This document shows positions 16,776 to 25,144 of a stretch of 64,000 nucleotides of DNA, piece by piece; the first letter of the stretch is position 1, and every line of letters begins with the position of its first letter. The notes below the pieces were generated by a model. The model ran no database searches. It had not been told where the DNA came from and saw only the letters and a program-made list of their open reading frames with translations. The DNA is from Acidovorax sp. A1169 (GTDB lineage Bacteria; Pseudomonadota; Gammaproteobacteria; Burkholderiales; Burkholderiaceae_C). The stretch lies in assembly GCF_030704685.1 (NCBI RefSeq), contig NZ_JAUZDX010000002.1, positions 186,001 through 250,000 on the forward strand. The letters run 5' to 3'. A program made the position numbers and the translations under genes.

Positions 16776-19712
16776 TTACTGGCAAGCCTCGCAGGTTGGA
16801 TCATCGATGGCGCAGAACTTGACGTCGGTGGCAGGCAGCGCAGCGGCCTGCGCGGCAGCGGCTGCAGCAGCAATTTCCATCGCGCTGGGCTTGGCGGGTG
16901 CGGCCTGCGCAGAGCCCGCATCGCTGCCCGACGACACGGAGTTGAGCTGGCGCGTGTTCACGGTGCTCATCTCCACGTGCGTGGCGCTTTGCGTGCGCAG
17001 ATAGTAGGTGGTCTTGAGGCCACGCAGCCAGGCCAGCTTGTAGGTGTCGTCGAGCTTCTTGCCCGATGCGCCGGCCATGTAGATGTTCAGGCTCTGGGCC
17101 TGGTCGATCCACTTCTGGCGGCGCGATGCGGCCTCCACCAGCCATTGCGAATCGACTTCGAAGGCCGTGGAGTACAGCGCCTTGATGTCGGCCGGCACGC
17201 GGTCGATGGGGTGCAGCGATCCCTTGAAGTGCTTGAGGTCCATGATCATCACGTCGTCCCACAGGCCCAGGCGCTTGAGGTCGCGCACCAGGCCGCCGTT
17301 GATCACGGTGAACTCGCCCGACAGGTTGGACTTGACCGACAGGTTGCCGAACGAAGGCTCGATCGATGCGTCCACGCCAATGATGTTGGAGATGGTGGCC
17401 GTAGGGGCGATGGCGACGCAGTTGGAGTTGCGCATGCCGTCCTGAACGATCTTCTTGCGCAGGGCATCCCAGTCGAGGGTGGCCGAGCGGTCCACCTCGA
17501 CGTAGCCGCCGCGTGCCGTGGCCAGCATGTCTAGCGTGTCCAGGGGCAGGATGCCCTGGTCCCACAGCGAGCCCTTGTAGCTCTCGTACTGGCCGCGTTC
17601 GCGGGCCAGCTCGGTCGAGGCCCAGTAGGCGTAGTAGCAGATGGCTTCCATCGACCGGTCGGCAAATTCCACGGCCGCTTGCGAGGCGTAGGGAATGCGC
17701 AGCTCGTACAGGCTGTCCTGGAAGGCCATCAGGCCCAGGCCCACGGGGCGGTGGCGCAGGTTGGAGTCGCGGGCCTTGGTGACCGCGTAGTAGTTGATGT
17801 CGATCACGTTGTCCAGCATGCGCATGGCCACGGTGATGGTCTTGCGCAGCTTGGCGTGGTCGATCTGGCCGTCCTTCAAGTGCTGCAGCAGGTTCACGGA
17901 GCCCAGGTTGCAGACCGCGGTCTCGGTGTCGCTGGTGTTCAGCGTGATCTCGGTGCACAGGTTGGACGAGTGCACCACGCCGGCGTGCTGCTGGGGCGAG
18001 CGCACGTTGCAGGCATCCTTGAAGGTGATCCAGGGATGGCCGGTCTCGAACAGCATGGTCAGCATCTTGCGCCACATATCGGTGGCCTGTACCGTCTTGG
18101 AGGGCTTGATCTCGCCGCGCGCGGCCTTCTGTTCGTAGGCCACGTAGGCCTTCTCGAAGGCGGTGCCGAACAGGTCGTGCAGGTCGGGCACGTCGGAGGG
18201 CGAGAACAGGGTCCAGGTGCCCTTTTCCATCACGCGGCGCATGAACAGGTCGGGGATCCAGTTGGCCGTGTTCATGTCGTGCGTGCGGCGGCGGTCATCG
18301 CCGGTGTTCTTGCGCAGTTCCAAGAACTCTTCGATGTCCAAGTGCCAGGTTTCCAGGTAGGTGCAGACGGCGCCCTTTCGCTTGCCGCCCTGGTTCACGG
18401 CCACGGCCGTGTCGTTGACCACCTTCAGGAAGGGCACCACGCCCTGCGATTCGCCGTTCGTGCCCTTGATGTGCGAGCCCAGGGCGCGCACGCGGGTCCA
18501 GTCGTTGCCCAGGCCGCCGGCAAACTTGGACAGCAGGGCGTTTTCCTTGATGGAGTCGTAGATGCCTTCCAGGTGGTCGGGCACCGTGGTCAGGTAGCAC
18601 GAGGACAGCTGCGAGCGCAGCGTGCCGCTGTTGAACAGCGTGGGCGTGCTGGACATGAAGTCGAAGCTCGAGAGGATCTCGTAGAACTCGATGGCGCGGG
18701 CTTCGCGGTCGGATTCATTGAGCGACAGGCCCATGGCCACGCGCATGAAGAAGCACTGGGGCAGCTCGATGCGGGTCTTGCGCACGTGCAGGAAGTAGCG
18801 GTCGTACAGCGTCTGCAGGCCCAGGTAGTCGAACTGCAGGTCGCGGTCGGCGTTGAGGGCGGCGCCCAGGCGGGCCAGATCGAACGTCAGCAGGCGCGGG
18901 TCCAGCAGCTCGTTGTCCACACCCTTCTGGATGAACTGCGGGAAGTAGTCGACGTAGCTCTGGCCCATGTCGTCCTGGGTGACTTCACGGCCCAGCACTT
19001 CGCGCACGATGGTGTGCAGCAGCAGGCGTGCGGTGGCGTAGGTGTAGTCGGGGTCCTTTTCGATCAGCGTGCGGGCTGCCAGGATGGAGGCCTTGTAGAC
19101 CTCGTCCATCGGGACGCCGTCGTACAGGTTGCGCATGGTCTCAGCCACGATGGGCTGGGCCGAGATGTCCGCGCCCAGGTTCACGCAGGCCGACTCGATC
19201 AGGCCACGCAGGCGCACCAGGTCCAGCACCACGCGCTTGTCGCCGTCCAGCACGTGCAGTGCGGGGACGGGCGCGGCAGCCGCTTCCTGCTCGACGTGGC
19301 GGGCACGCTCCTGGGTGCGGCTTTCGCGGTACAGCACGTAGGCGCGGGCCACCTCGTGGTGGCCGCCGCGCATCAGCACCAGTTCCACCTGGTCCTGCAC
19401 GTCTTCAATATGGAAGGTGCCGCCGCCAGGACGCGAGCGCGCCAGGGCGCGGGCGACGTTCTGGGTCAGCGAGTCCACCACTTCGCGCACGCTGGCCGAT
19501 GCCGCACCCTGGGTGCCGTGCACTCCCAGAAACGCCTTCATCATCGCCACGGCAATCTTCTGCGGCTCGAACGGGACCACGGCGCCATTGCGGCGGATGA
19601 TCTGGTAATGGGAGTACGTTTTCGCTCCCTCTGGTGCAGCAGAAGATGCCTCGGGCGCATCCTGGGATGCGGGGCGGGTGGTGGATGAAGGCGTGTTCAA
19701 AGCAGCGTGCAT
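16776..19712 (-). CDS. nrdA: Ribonucleoside-diphosphate reductase subunit alpha (class Ia)
   Basis: NrdA is the catalytic subunit converting ribonucleoside diphosphates to deoxy forms. The 978-residue product carries an N-terminal ATP-cone (YQIIRRNGAVVPFEPQKIAVAM at about 36-57) for allosteric control. The barrel contains the substrate-site Cys in SQLSSCYL, the radical Cys and Glu in NLCTEITLN, and the partner Cys in AVCNLGSVNLL. A long flexible Ala-rich linker precedes the redox-active C terminus CAIDDPTCEAC. It is larger than E. coli NrdA (761), as expected for this subfamily. Two NrdR boxes overlap its promoter. Confidence 0.96.
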   Translation of the reverse strand: MHAALNTPSSTTRPASQDAPEASSAAPEGAKTYSHYQIIRRNGAVVPFEPQKIAVAMMKAFLGVHGTQGAASASVREVVDSLTQNVARALARSRPGGGTFHIEDVQDQVELVLMRGGHHEVARAYVLYRESRTQERARHVEQEAAAAPVPALHVLDGDKRVVLDLVRLRGLIESACVNLGADISAQPIVAETMRNLYDGVPMDEVYKASILAARTLIEKDPDYTYATARLLLHTIVREVLGREVTQDDMGQSYVDYFPQFIQKGVDNELLDPRLLTFDLARLGAALNADRDLQFDYLGLQTLYDRYFLHVRKTRIELPQCFFMRVAMGLSLNESDREARAIEFYEILSSFDFMSSTPTLFNSGTLRSQLSSCYLTTVPDHLEGIYDSIKENALLSKFAGGLGNDWTRVRALGSHIKGTNGESQGVVPFLKVVNDTAVAVNQGGKRKGAVCTYLETWHLDIEEFLELRKNTGDDRRRTHDMNTANWIPDLFMRRVMEKGTWTLFSPSDVPDLHDLFGTAFEKAYVAYEQKAARGEIKPSKTVQATDMWRKMLTMLFETGHPWITFKDACNVRSPQQHAGVVHSSNLCTEITLNTSDTETAVCNLGSVNLLQHLKDGQIDHAKLRKTITVAMRMLDNVIDINYYAVTKARDSNLRHRPVGLGLMAFQDSLYELRIPYASQAAVEFADRSMEAICYYAYWASTELARERGQYESYKGSLWDQGILPLDTLDMLATARGGYVEVDRSATLDWDALRKKIVQDGMRNSNCVAIAPTATISNIIGVDASIEPSFGNLSVKSNLSGEFTVINGGLVRDLKRLGLWDDVMIMDLKHFKGSLHPIDRVPADIKALYSTAFEVDSQWLVEAASRRQKWIDQAQSLNIYMAGASGKKLDDTYKLAWLRGLKTTYYLRTQSATHVEMSTVNTRQLNSVSSGSDAGSAQAAPAKPSAMEIAAAAAAAQAAALPATDVKFCAIDDPTCEACQ

Positions 19713-20136
19713 GGGTGTCCTCTTTTTGGGTGCTGTCTGGAATGTGCAGGCGGGTGGCAGTGCCGCCGCGAGGGAGAAGTGGTGCGCCAGTTTCTGGCCT
19801 GTCGCACACTATATATGGTGTGTCAGTTGCGTTCAATACGCTACCGGTAGTGTACCGCCGCCAGGGACGCCAAATTCCGAAACAGCATGTTTCCCCCACG
19901 CCGCATCGGCCTATGGGGCCTGTCGTACATGTGCCTTGTGTCCGATGGATGGCTGTGAAAACCACGCAGTGGCGCGTGATGCGGCCCGGTTTTGCATGGC
20001 AGACCGCGTGCAGATTGAAGCGACCGGTTTGTGCATTTGCAGCAAAAAATATTTTTGCTGCGGCGGTGATGTGACGTGCTGTTGCGACATCCGCTGCGGA
20101 TGCTGCGGCCTGCGCGCACCGGCCCGGTGCGTGGGG
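19713..20136. other. Intergenic region between nrdA and ampD
   Basis: This 424-bp stretch holds the nrdA 5' untranslated region (about 90 nt), the nrdA promoter with NrdR boxes, and a near-palindrome GCAGCAAAAA-ATA-TTTTTGCTGC at 20039-20061. I see no reading frame here with coding character. Confidence 0.6.
19806..19853 (-). promoter_or_regulatory. Tandem NrdR boxes over the nrdA promoter
   Basis: Box 1 ACACTATATATGGTGT (19806-19821) is a near-perfect match to the NrdR consensus. Box 2 ACGCTACCGGTAGTGT (19838-19853) matches about 11 of 16. They are 32 bp apart start to start, three helical turns, the spacing typical of NrdR pairs. On the minus strand a promoter TTGAAC-17 bp-TATAGT (-35 at 19836-19831, -10 at 19813-19808) has its -10 inside box 1. 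NrdR binding should therefore repress nrdAB when dATP is high. Confidence 0.88.
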
Positions 20137-20760
20137 TCAGGCGCTGGGGGTGGAGGCCGGCCGCGTGTCGACCGGAAAGCACTCCGGCGGCCAGGCCAGC
20201 GACTGCTGCAGGCCCGCCCAGTCGAAGCCTGCACCCGGGTCGCGCTTGCGCCCTGGGGCAATGTGCTCGTGGCCAGCCAGGTGGGCGACGGGATAGCGCC
20301 GTGCAATGTCACGGCACAGCCAGGCCAGCGTGGCGTACTGGGCGGTCTCGAAGCGCTCGCCCTCCAGGCCTTCGAGCTCGATGCCGATGGAGTCGTCGTT
20401 GCATTGCGCGCGGCCCCGGTAGGCCGAGGGCCCCGCATGCCAGGCGCGCTGGTCGCAGTCCACGAACTGCCAGAGCACTCCGGTGCGGTCGATGACAAAG
20501 TGCGCGGACACCGTGAGGCCACGGATGCCCTGGTAATAAGGGTGTGCGTCCCAGTCGAGCGTATTGGTGAAGAGCTGGCGCACGGCCGGGCCCCCGTACT
20601 CGCCCGGCGGCAGGCTGATGGAGTGCAGCACGATCAGGTCGATCTGCGCTGTGGGAGGGCGCGGACCGAAGTTGGGCGAGGGCTGGCGCACGGCCGAGCG
20701 GTGCCAGCCCTGGTCCCAGGGGGAACCGTCGGCGTCCGGCCCCTCAGCCGATGTCGTCAT
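20137..20760 (-). CDS. ampD: 1,6-anhydro-N-acetylmuramyl-L-alanine amidase AmpD
   Basis: AmpD cleaves the peptide from anhydroMurNAc in cytoplasmic peptidoglycan recycling, which indirectly controls beta-lactamase induction in bacteria that have AmpR. The roughly 207-residue amidase_2 domain shows the zinc His in LIVLHSISLP, the SAHFVID strand, IGIELEG with the catalytic Glu, and AGHEHIAPGRKRDPG containing the second zinc His and Asp. Start codons at 20766 and 20760 are both possible. Either way the gene overlaps the end of pilR by about 20 bases, so it is translated from the pilSR message. Confidence 0.92.
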   Translation of the reverse strand: MTTSAEGPDADGSPWDQGWHRSAVRQPSPNFGPRPPTAQIDLIVLHSISLPPGEYGGPAVRQLFTNTLDWDAHPYYQGIRGLTVSAHFVIDRTGVLWQFVDCDQRAWHAGPSAYRGRAQCNDDSIGIELEGLEGERFETAQYATLAWLCRDIARRYPVAHLAGHEHIAPGRKRDPGAGFDWAGLQQSLAWPPECFPVDTRPASTPSA

Positions 20761-22315
20761 GGGCATCCTGGTCGTTGGGCACAGCGATGTTCAGGCGCGC
20801 AATGCGGTAGCGGATCTGGCGCAGGCTGATGCCCAGGCGTGCCGCCGTGGCCGTGCGGTTGAACCCCGCCTCGCGCAGTGCACGCACCAGGATGTCGCGC
20901 TCCTGCTGGTCCAGCCAGGCCTGCAGGTCGCTGGGCAGGGGCGTGCTGGCGCCTGGCATGGGGGAGCCGGGCGCCCCGCCCAGGGCCGGGCGGGGCGACG
21001 ATGCGTCCTCCGCCTGCAGCGTGTCCGGCACGGCGACGGGGTTGAAAGCCGCAGCGTCTGAAGCCTGCGCGGGGGCCGGGCTTGCGCTGCCCGCGGCGGC
21101 CGGAAAGCCCCCCGCAGGCGGTGCCACGCCGTCCACGTGCAGCTCGTCCCCCTCGCTCAGGGCCACGGCGCGGTGCAGCAGGTTTTCGAGTTCGCGCACG
21201 TTGCCGGTGAGCGGGTGGGCGGCAATCGCCTGTATGGCCTGCTCGGTGAGTGCCGGCACGGGCATGCCCGACTCTTGCGCGATGCGTGCGAGCAGGGCCC
21301 GGCACAGGGCGGGCAGGTCCTCGCGCCGCTCGCGCAGCGGCGGGATCACGACCTCGATCACGTTGAGGCGGTAGTACAGATCCTGGCGGAAGCGGCCGGT
21401 CTGCACGTCGGCCGCCAGGTCGCGGTGCGTGGCGCTGACGATGCGCACATCTACCGTCTCTTCCTGGGTGGAGCCCAGGGCGCGCACGCTGCGTTCCTGG
21501 ATGGCGCGCAGCAGCTTCGACTGCATGGCCAGCGGCAGGTCGCCGATCTCGTCGAGGAACAGGGTGCCCCCGCGTGCCGCCTGGAAGTAGCCATCGCGGT
21601 CCTGGCTGGCACCGGTGTAGGAGCCCTTGCGGGCACCGAAGAACTCGGCCTCGAGCAGGTTTTCGGGGATGGCGCCGCAGTTCACGGCCACCCAGGGGCC
21701 GTCTGCGCGCTGGCTGCTGGCGTGCAGCGCCTGGGCGACCAACTCCTTGCCGGTGCCCGATTCGCCGTGGATCAGCACCGGCGCCATGCCGCGCGCCACC
21801 TTGGCCACGCGCTGCTTGACGTTGCGCATGGCGGCTGACTCGCCGACCAGCCGGTCCAGCGCCGACGAAGAGGCCTGCGCATCGACCGTGCCGCTCTGGC
21901 GCCCGCCCGGGGTGCGTGCCGCGCGGGGCGCTGGCACCCCGCCCGTGCCCTGGATGGCCGAGGCCACCACGGAGCGGAACTGTTTCAGGTCTACCGGCTT
22001 GGTCAGGTAGTCGAAGGCGCCTGCGCGCAGGGCTTCCACGGCGTTTTCGGCCGAGCCATAGGCCGTCATCACCACGCAGCGCTCCTTGCGCTGCTGGTCG
22101 CGCAGGTCCTGCAGCAGCTCCATGCCAAAACCGTCGGGCAGGCGCATGTCGGTGATCACCGCGTCGAAGCGGTGGGCCTTGAGCTGCTCGCGCGCCTCCT
22201 GCACGCTGGCAGCGGTCTCCACGCGGTAGCCCTCGCGCAGCAGCGTGAGCTCGTAGAGCGTGCGCAGGTCGGGCTCGTCGTCCACGACGAGGATGGAGGC
22301 AGCAGGGGCGTTCAT
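20744..22315 (-). CDS. pilR: Sigma-54-dependent response regulator PilR
   Basis: PilR activates sigma-54 transcription of pilin genes after phosphorylation by PilS. The 523 residues comprise a receiver domain (acidic DD at 12-13, phospho-acceptor D56, K106), an AAA+ sigma-54 interaction domain (Walker A GESGTGKE at 184-191, GSYTGA loop at 231-236, LDEIGDLP) and a C-terminal Fis-type helix-turn-helix (FNRTATAARLGISLRQIRYRI). A long Ala/Pro linker separates the last two. The sigma-contact loop reads GSYTGA rather than GAFTGA. It lies six bases after pilS and overlaps ampD. Confidence 0.9.
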   Translation of the reverse strand: MNAPAASILVVDDEPDLRTLYELTLLREGYRVETAASVQEAREQLKAHRFDAVITDMRLPDGFGMELLQDLRDQQRKERCVVMTAYGSAENAVEALRAGAFDYLTKPVDLKQFRSVVASAIQGTGGVPAPRAARTPGGRQSGTVDAQASSSALDRLVGESAAMRNVKQRVAKVARGMAPVLIHGESGTGKELVAQALHASSQRADGPWVAVNCGAIPENLLEAEFFGARKGSYTGASQDRDGYFQAARGGTLFLDEIGDLPLAMQSKLLRAIQERSVRALGSTQEETVDVRIVSATHRDLAADVQTGRFRQDLYYRLNVIEVVIPPLRERREDLPALCRALLARIAQESGMPVPALTEQAIQAIAAHPLTGNVRELENLLHRAVALSEGDELHVDGVAPPAGGFPAAAGSASPAPAQASDAAAFNPVAVPDTLQAEDASSPRPALGGAPGSPMPGASTPLPSDLQAWLDQQERDILVRALREAGFNRTATAARLGISLRQIRYRIARLNIAVPNDQDAHDDIG

Positions 22316-22321
22316 GGAGCT

Positions 22322-24025
22322 TTAGACAACAATCGTGTCGAACAGGGAGGTGGGCTCGGCGGGCCGGGTGGTGCGCCGAAAGCCGACTGTAAAGGCATTG
22401 CCGCCGGTGTCGCCGCGCTGGGTCAGGCGCACCACGCGCTGGTAGCCGATGGAGGCGCCGTGGCGCTGGCACAGTTCGCGGCAGATGTACAGGCCCAGGC
22501 CGCTGGAGCGGCTTTCGGACGAAAAGAACGGCTCGAACAGGTGGCGCTCCACGGACTTGTCCATGGGGGCGCCATCGCTCCAGACCTGCAGGCTGACCTG
22601 GCCCGTGATGGTGGTGCGCGTGGTGATGCACAGCGAATCGGGCTCCGGGCCCATGTAGCGCAGGGCATTGTCCAGCAGGTTCACCAGCACGCGGCGCAGG
22701 TGCTCGGTGTCGAATTCCACCTGCGCATCGCCGGCGCTCAGCGCGATCAGGCCGCGCCGTTTTTCCGTCTCCTGCCCCTGCCAGTCGCTCCAGATCTGGG
22801 CCACGGCGCTGTCCAGGTGCAGGGTGGAGGCCGGCGACTGGCTGATCTGGTGCTGCACGCGGGCAATGTCCAGCACCTCCTCGGCAATGCGTGCCAGGCG
22901 GTCGGCGTTTTGCTGCACCATGTGCGCCAGGCGTTTCTGGCCGGGGTCCGTCAGGTCTTCTTCCAGCAGGGCATTGGCCTGGACGATGGCCGCCAGGGGG
23001 TTGCGGATCTCGTGCGCCACGGCGGCCGACATGCGGCCCATCGCGGCCAGCTTCTCGGTGCGCAGGCGCGCCTGCATCTCGCGCAGGTCGTGCAGGAACA
23101 TCACGCACAGCCGCTCGCTGCCGGCCTCGCGGGCCGGTGTGCGCGAAGAGGTCAGCCAGGTGCGCACATGCAGCCCGGTGGGGCTCTCGCCGGGGTGCAG
23201 CAGGTCCGCATCGGCGGTCTGGGGTTGCTCCTGGCGAAAGGTGCGGCGTGCCAGCTTCACCAGCGGATCCCATGCGGCCGCATGCGTCAGCGAAAAGGGC
23301 AGCGGCGGCAGCGGCGGTTGCCCGAGCAATTGCAGCGCGGCCGGGTTGGCGGTGCGCACGACGTCGTTCTCGTCCACGACGAGCACGCCGTCGGTGAGGT
23401 TCTGGATCACCAGGGCGCTCACCTGCGTCTGCACGCGCGCCATCATCTGGCTTTGCTGGGCCACTTCCTGTTCGCGCGCCAGGCGCGTGGCGAGCTGGTG
23501 CACCAGGTAGGAGACGATGAAGTAACCGGTGCCCGTGAGGGCGCTCTGCAGGTAGCGCTGCGGGTCGTCGACGCCGGAGCGCGAGCCCAGCCACGCCAGA
23601 CCCAGCAGCAGCAGGGTGACACCCGCCGTGGTGCCCAATGCCAACGTGAGCGTGCCCAGCACGGCCGCCATCAGGATCGGCAGGCCGAAGAGCGGGGTGT
23701 AATTCAAGGCGCCCGAGTGCAGCAGTTGCAGGGCGCAGACCATCGCCAGATCGACGCCGATGGACGGCAGCCATTGCATGCCCGTGCCCGGCGATGGCGG
23801 CCGGTGGCGCGCCAGGATGCGCATCAGGAGGGTGGCAACGAGGTAGGCCACCGAGACCGACAGTGCGGCGGGGTCCAGCACCTGATTGACCGCCTGCCCG
23901 AGCGTCTGCAGCAGCACCAGGGCGATGGCGACCATCACCCGGGCGGTCAGGAAGCCCTTCCACAGGCGCAGGAACGGCGCGTCCACCGTCACGAGCAAGT
24001 TGTTGCCCGACACGTTGTCCGCCAT
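22322..24025 (-). CDS. pilS: Sensor histidine kinase PilS
   Basis: PilS is the membrane kinase partner of PilR. The 567-residue product has six hydrophobic helices between about residues 25 and 175, a PAS-like domain at about 200-310 (LTDGVLVVDENDVVRTANPAAL), then the kinase core. The phospho-accepting H338 lies in AAVAHEIRNPLAAI, with the N box NLLDNALRY and G box SSGLGLYICREL. I chose the ATG at 24025 over an in-frame start at 24112 because the latter would overlap the preceding gene substantially. Six membrane helices plus PAS is the PilS layout. Confidence 0.9.
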   Translation of the reverse strand: MADNVSGNNLLVTVDAPFLRLWKGFLTARVMVAIALVLLQTLGQAVNQVLDPAALSVSVAYLVATLLMRILARHRPPSPGTGMQWLPSIGVDLAMVCALQLLHSGALNYTPLFGLPILMAAVLGTLTLALGTTAGVTLLLLGLAWLGSRSGVDDPQRYLQSALTGTGYFIVSYLVHQLATRLAREQEVAQQSQMMARVQTQVSALVIQNLTDGVLVVDENDVVRTANPAALQLLGQPPLPPLPFSLTHAAAWDPLVKLARRTFRQEQPQTADADLLHPGESPTGLHVRTWLTSSRTPAREAGSERLCVMFLHDLREMQARLRTEKLAAMGRMSAAVAHEIRNPLAAIVQANALLEEDLTDPGQKRLAHMVQQNADRLARIAEEVLDIARVQHQISQSPASTLHLDSAVAQIWSDWQGQETEKRRGLIALSAGDAQVEFDTEHLRRVLVNLLDNALRYMGPEPDSLCITTRTTITGQVSLQVWSDGAPMDKSVERHLFEPFFSSESRSSGLGLYICRELCQRHGASIGYQRVVRLTQRGDTGGNAFTVGFRRTTRPAEPTSLFDTIVV

Positions 24026-24032
24026 GGTCGGC

Positions 24033-24260
24033 TCAGGGCTTGCCAAGGCGCTGGTGCTCCAGACTGCAGTAGGCGAGGTCGCCTTGGATCTGCGCGTCGG
24101 CATGCGGCACATGCACGCCGCAGTGCGCGCAGGCCACCATGTCCTGGGGCAGCGCCGGGGGGCGGGACTTGCCGGGCTGGGGGGGCTTGGGTGCGGCGCG
24201 GTTGCTGCGCCAGATGCCGATGGCCACCACCAGCACCACCAGCAGAACGAGGTACTTCAT
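24033..24260 (-). CDS. PP0621-type small membrane protein
   Basis: The 75-residue protein has one N-terminal transmembrane helix (YLVLLVVLVVAIGIW), a short Pro/Lys linker, and a zinc-finger-like end with MVACAHCGVHVP and LAYCSLEHQRLG. The CxxC and C-x2-EH pattern looks like a metal site. Proteins of this kind precede pilS in several betaproteobacteria; their role is unknown. It overlaps ypjD by four bases and ends eight bases before pilS, so it probably shares their transcript. Confidence 0.82.
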   Translation of the reverse strand: MKYLVLLVVLVVAIGIWRSNRAAPKPPQPGKSRPPALPQDMVACAHCGVHVPHADAQIQGDLAYCSLEHQRLGKP

Positions 24261-25054
24261 GCGCTGCGGCCCAGGATGACTTCGAGCACGAAGCGCGAGC
24301 CCACATAGGCCAGCAACAGCAGCCCTGCACCGGCATACAGAACGCCCACGGCGGTGCGGCCGCGCCAGCCAAAGCGTGCGCGGCCCAGCAGCAGCGTGGC
24401 AAACGTGATCCAGGCCATCAGCGAGAAGATCGCCTTGTGGTCCCAGCGCCAGGCGCGGCCATAGAGCGCATCGCCAAACAGCCAGCCGGCCAGCAGCGTG
24501 GCGGTGAGCAGCACGAAGCCGGCCGTCACGAAGCGGAAGGTCAGGCGTTCCAGTGTGAGCAGCGGAATGCCGCTGTGCGGGTCTTCGGCCTGGCGGATGT
24601 GGCGCTCGGCCCGTGTCATCAGCCAGGCATGGACCACCGCCGCGCCGAACAGGCCGTAGCAGGCAATGCCCAGGGCCAGGTGCAGCGGCAGCCAGGCCGA
24701 GGCCGACACGTGCAGTGGCTGGCCCGGGAACACCATGGCGAGCACGATGGCCGCCGCGCCCAGCGCTGCCAGCACCCAGCGCGCCTGCATCTGCGGAAAC
24801 AGCTGCTTTTCGACCGCGTACACCGTAAGCACCAGCCAGGCCGTCATCGACAGCGCCGGCGCGAAGCCGAAGCGCGGCGCCTCGCTCCACAGCCCCAGCA
24901 CCAGCGTGGCGCCATGCAGCAACCATGCGACCAGCAGGGCGTTGCGCATGCCCGCAGCCCCCAGGCGCGACGCTGCGGCAGCCGGCATGGCATAGGCTGC
25001 CGCTGCGGCAAGCGCGAGCAGCCAGCCCAGGGGAGAAGCACTGGGTAAAATCAT
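24257..25054 (-). CDS. ypjD: YpjD/CcsA-type cytochrome c assembly-like membrane protein
   Basis: The 265-residue protein has about eight hydrophobic helices and the family block YGRAWRWDHKAIFSLMAWITF near the C terminus, resembling the heme-handling WWD/HemX segment of CcsA and CcmC relatives. In E. coli the homologue ypjD is also next to ffh. Its exact role is unsettled. The gene is divergent from ffh, 90 bp away, and a -10-like TAAAAT for ffh overlaps the region of its start codon. Confidence 0.85.
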   Translation of the reverse strand: MILPSASPLGWLLALAAAAAYAMPAAAASRLGAAGMRNALLVAWLLHGATLVLGLWSEAPRFGFAPALSMTAWLVLTVYAVEKQLFPQMQARWVLAALGAAAIVLAMVFPGQPLHVSASAWLPLHLALGIACYGLFGAAVVHAWLMTRAERHIRQAEDPHSGIPLLTLERLTFRFVTAGFVLLTATLLAGWLFGDALYGRAWRWDHKAIFSLMAWITFATLLLGRARFGWRGRTAVGVLYAGAGLLLLAYVGSRFVLEVILGRSA

Positions 25055-25144
25055 GGTTCACAGTTTAGTTGTCTTTCGCCTCACCGCCCGCGCCCTGGCG
25101 GGCCTGCATGCACTCGCACCGCAGGCAAACCCGGAACAATCCCT

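Noticed and set aside
20039-20061. Intrinsic terminator of ampD
   Set aside because: The palindrome has A and T inside its arms but no T-run after the stem on the minus strand.
20757-25048. Very long open frames on both strands opposite pilS, pilR and ypjD
   Set aside because: They are shadows caused by high GC third positions; the products are Arg/Ala/Gly- or His/Gln-rich without motifs, while the pilSR-ypjD frames have clear domains.
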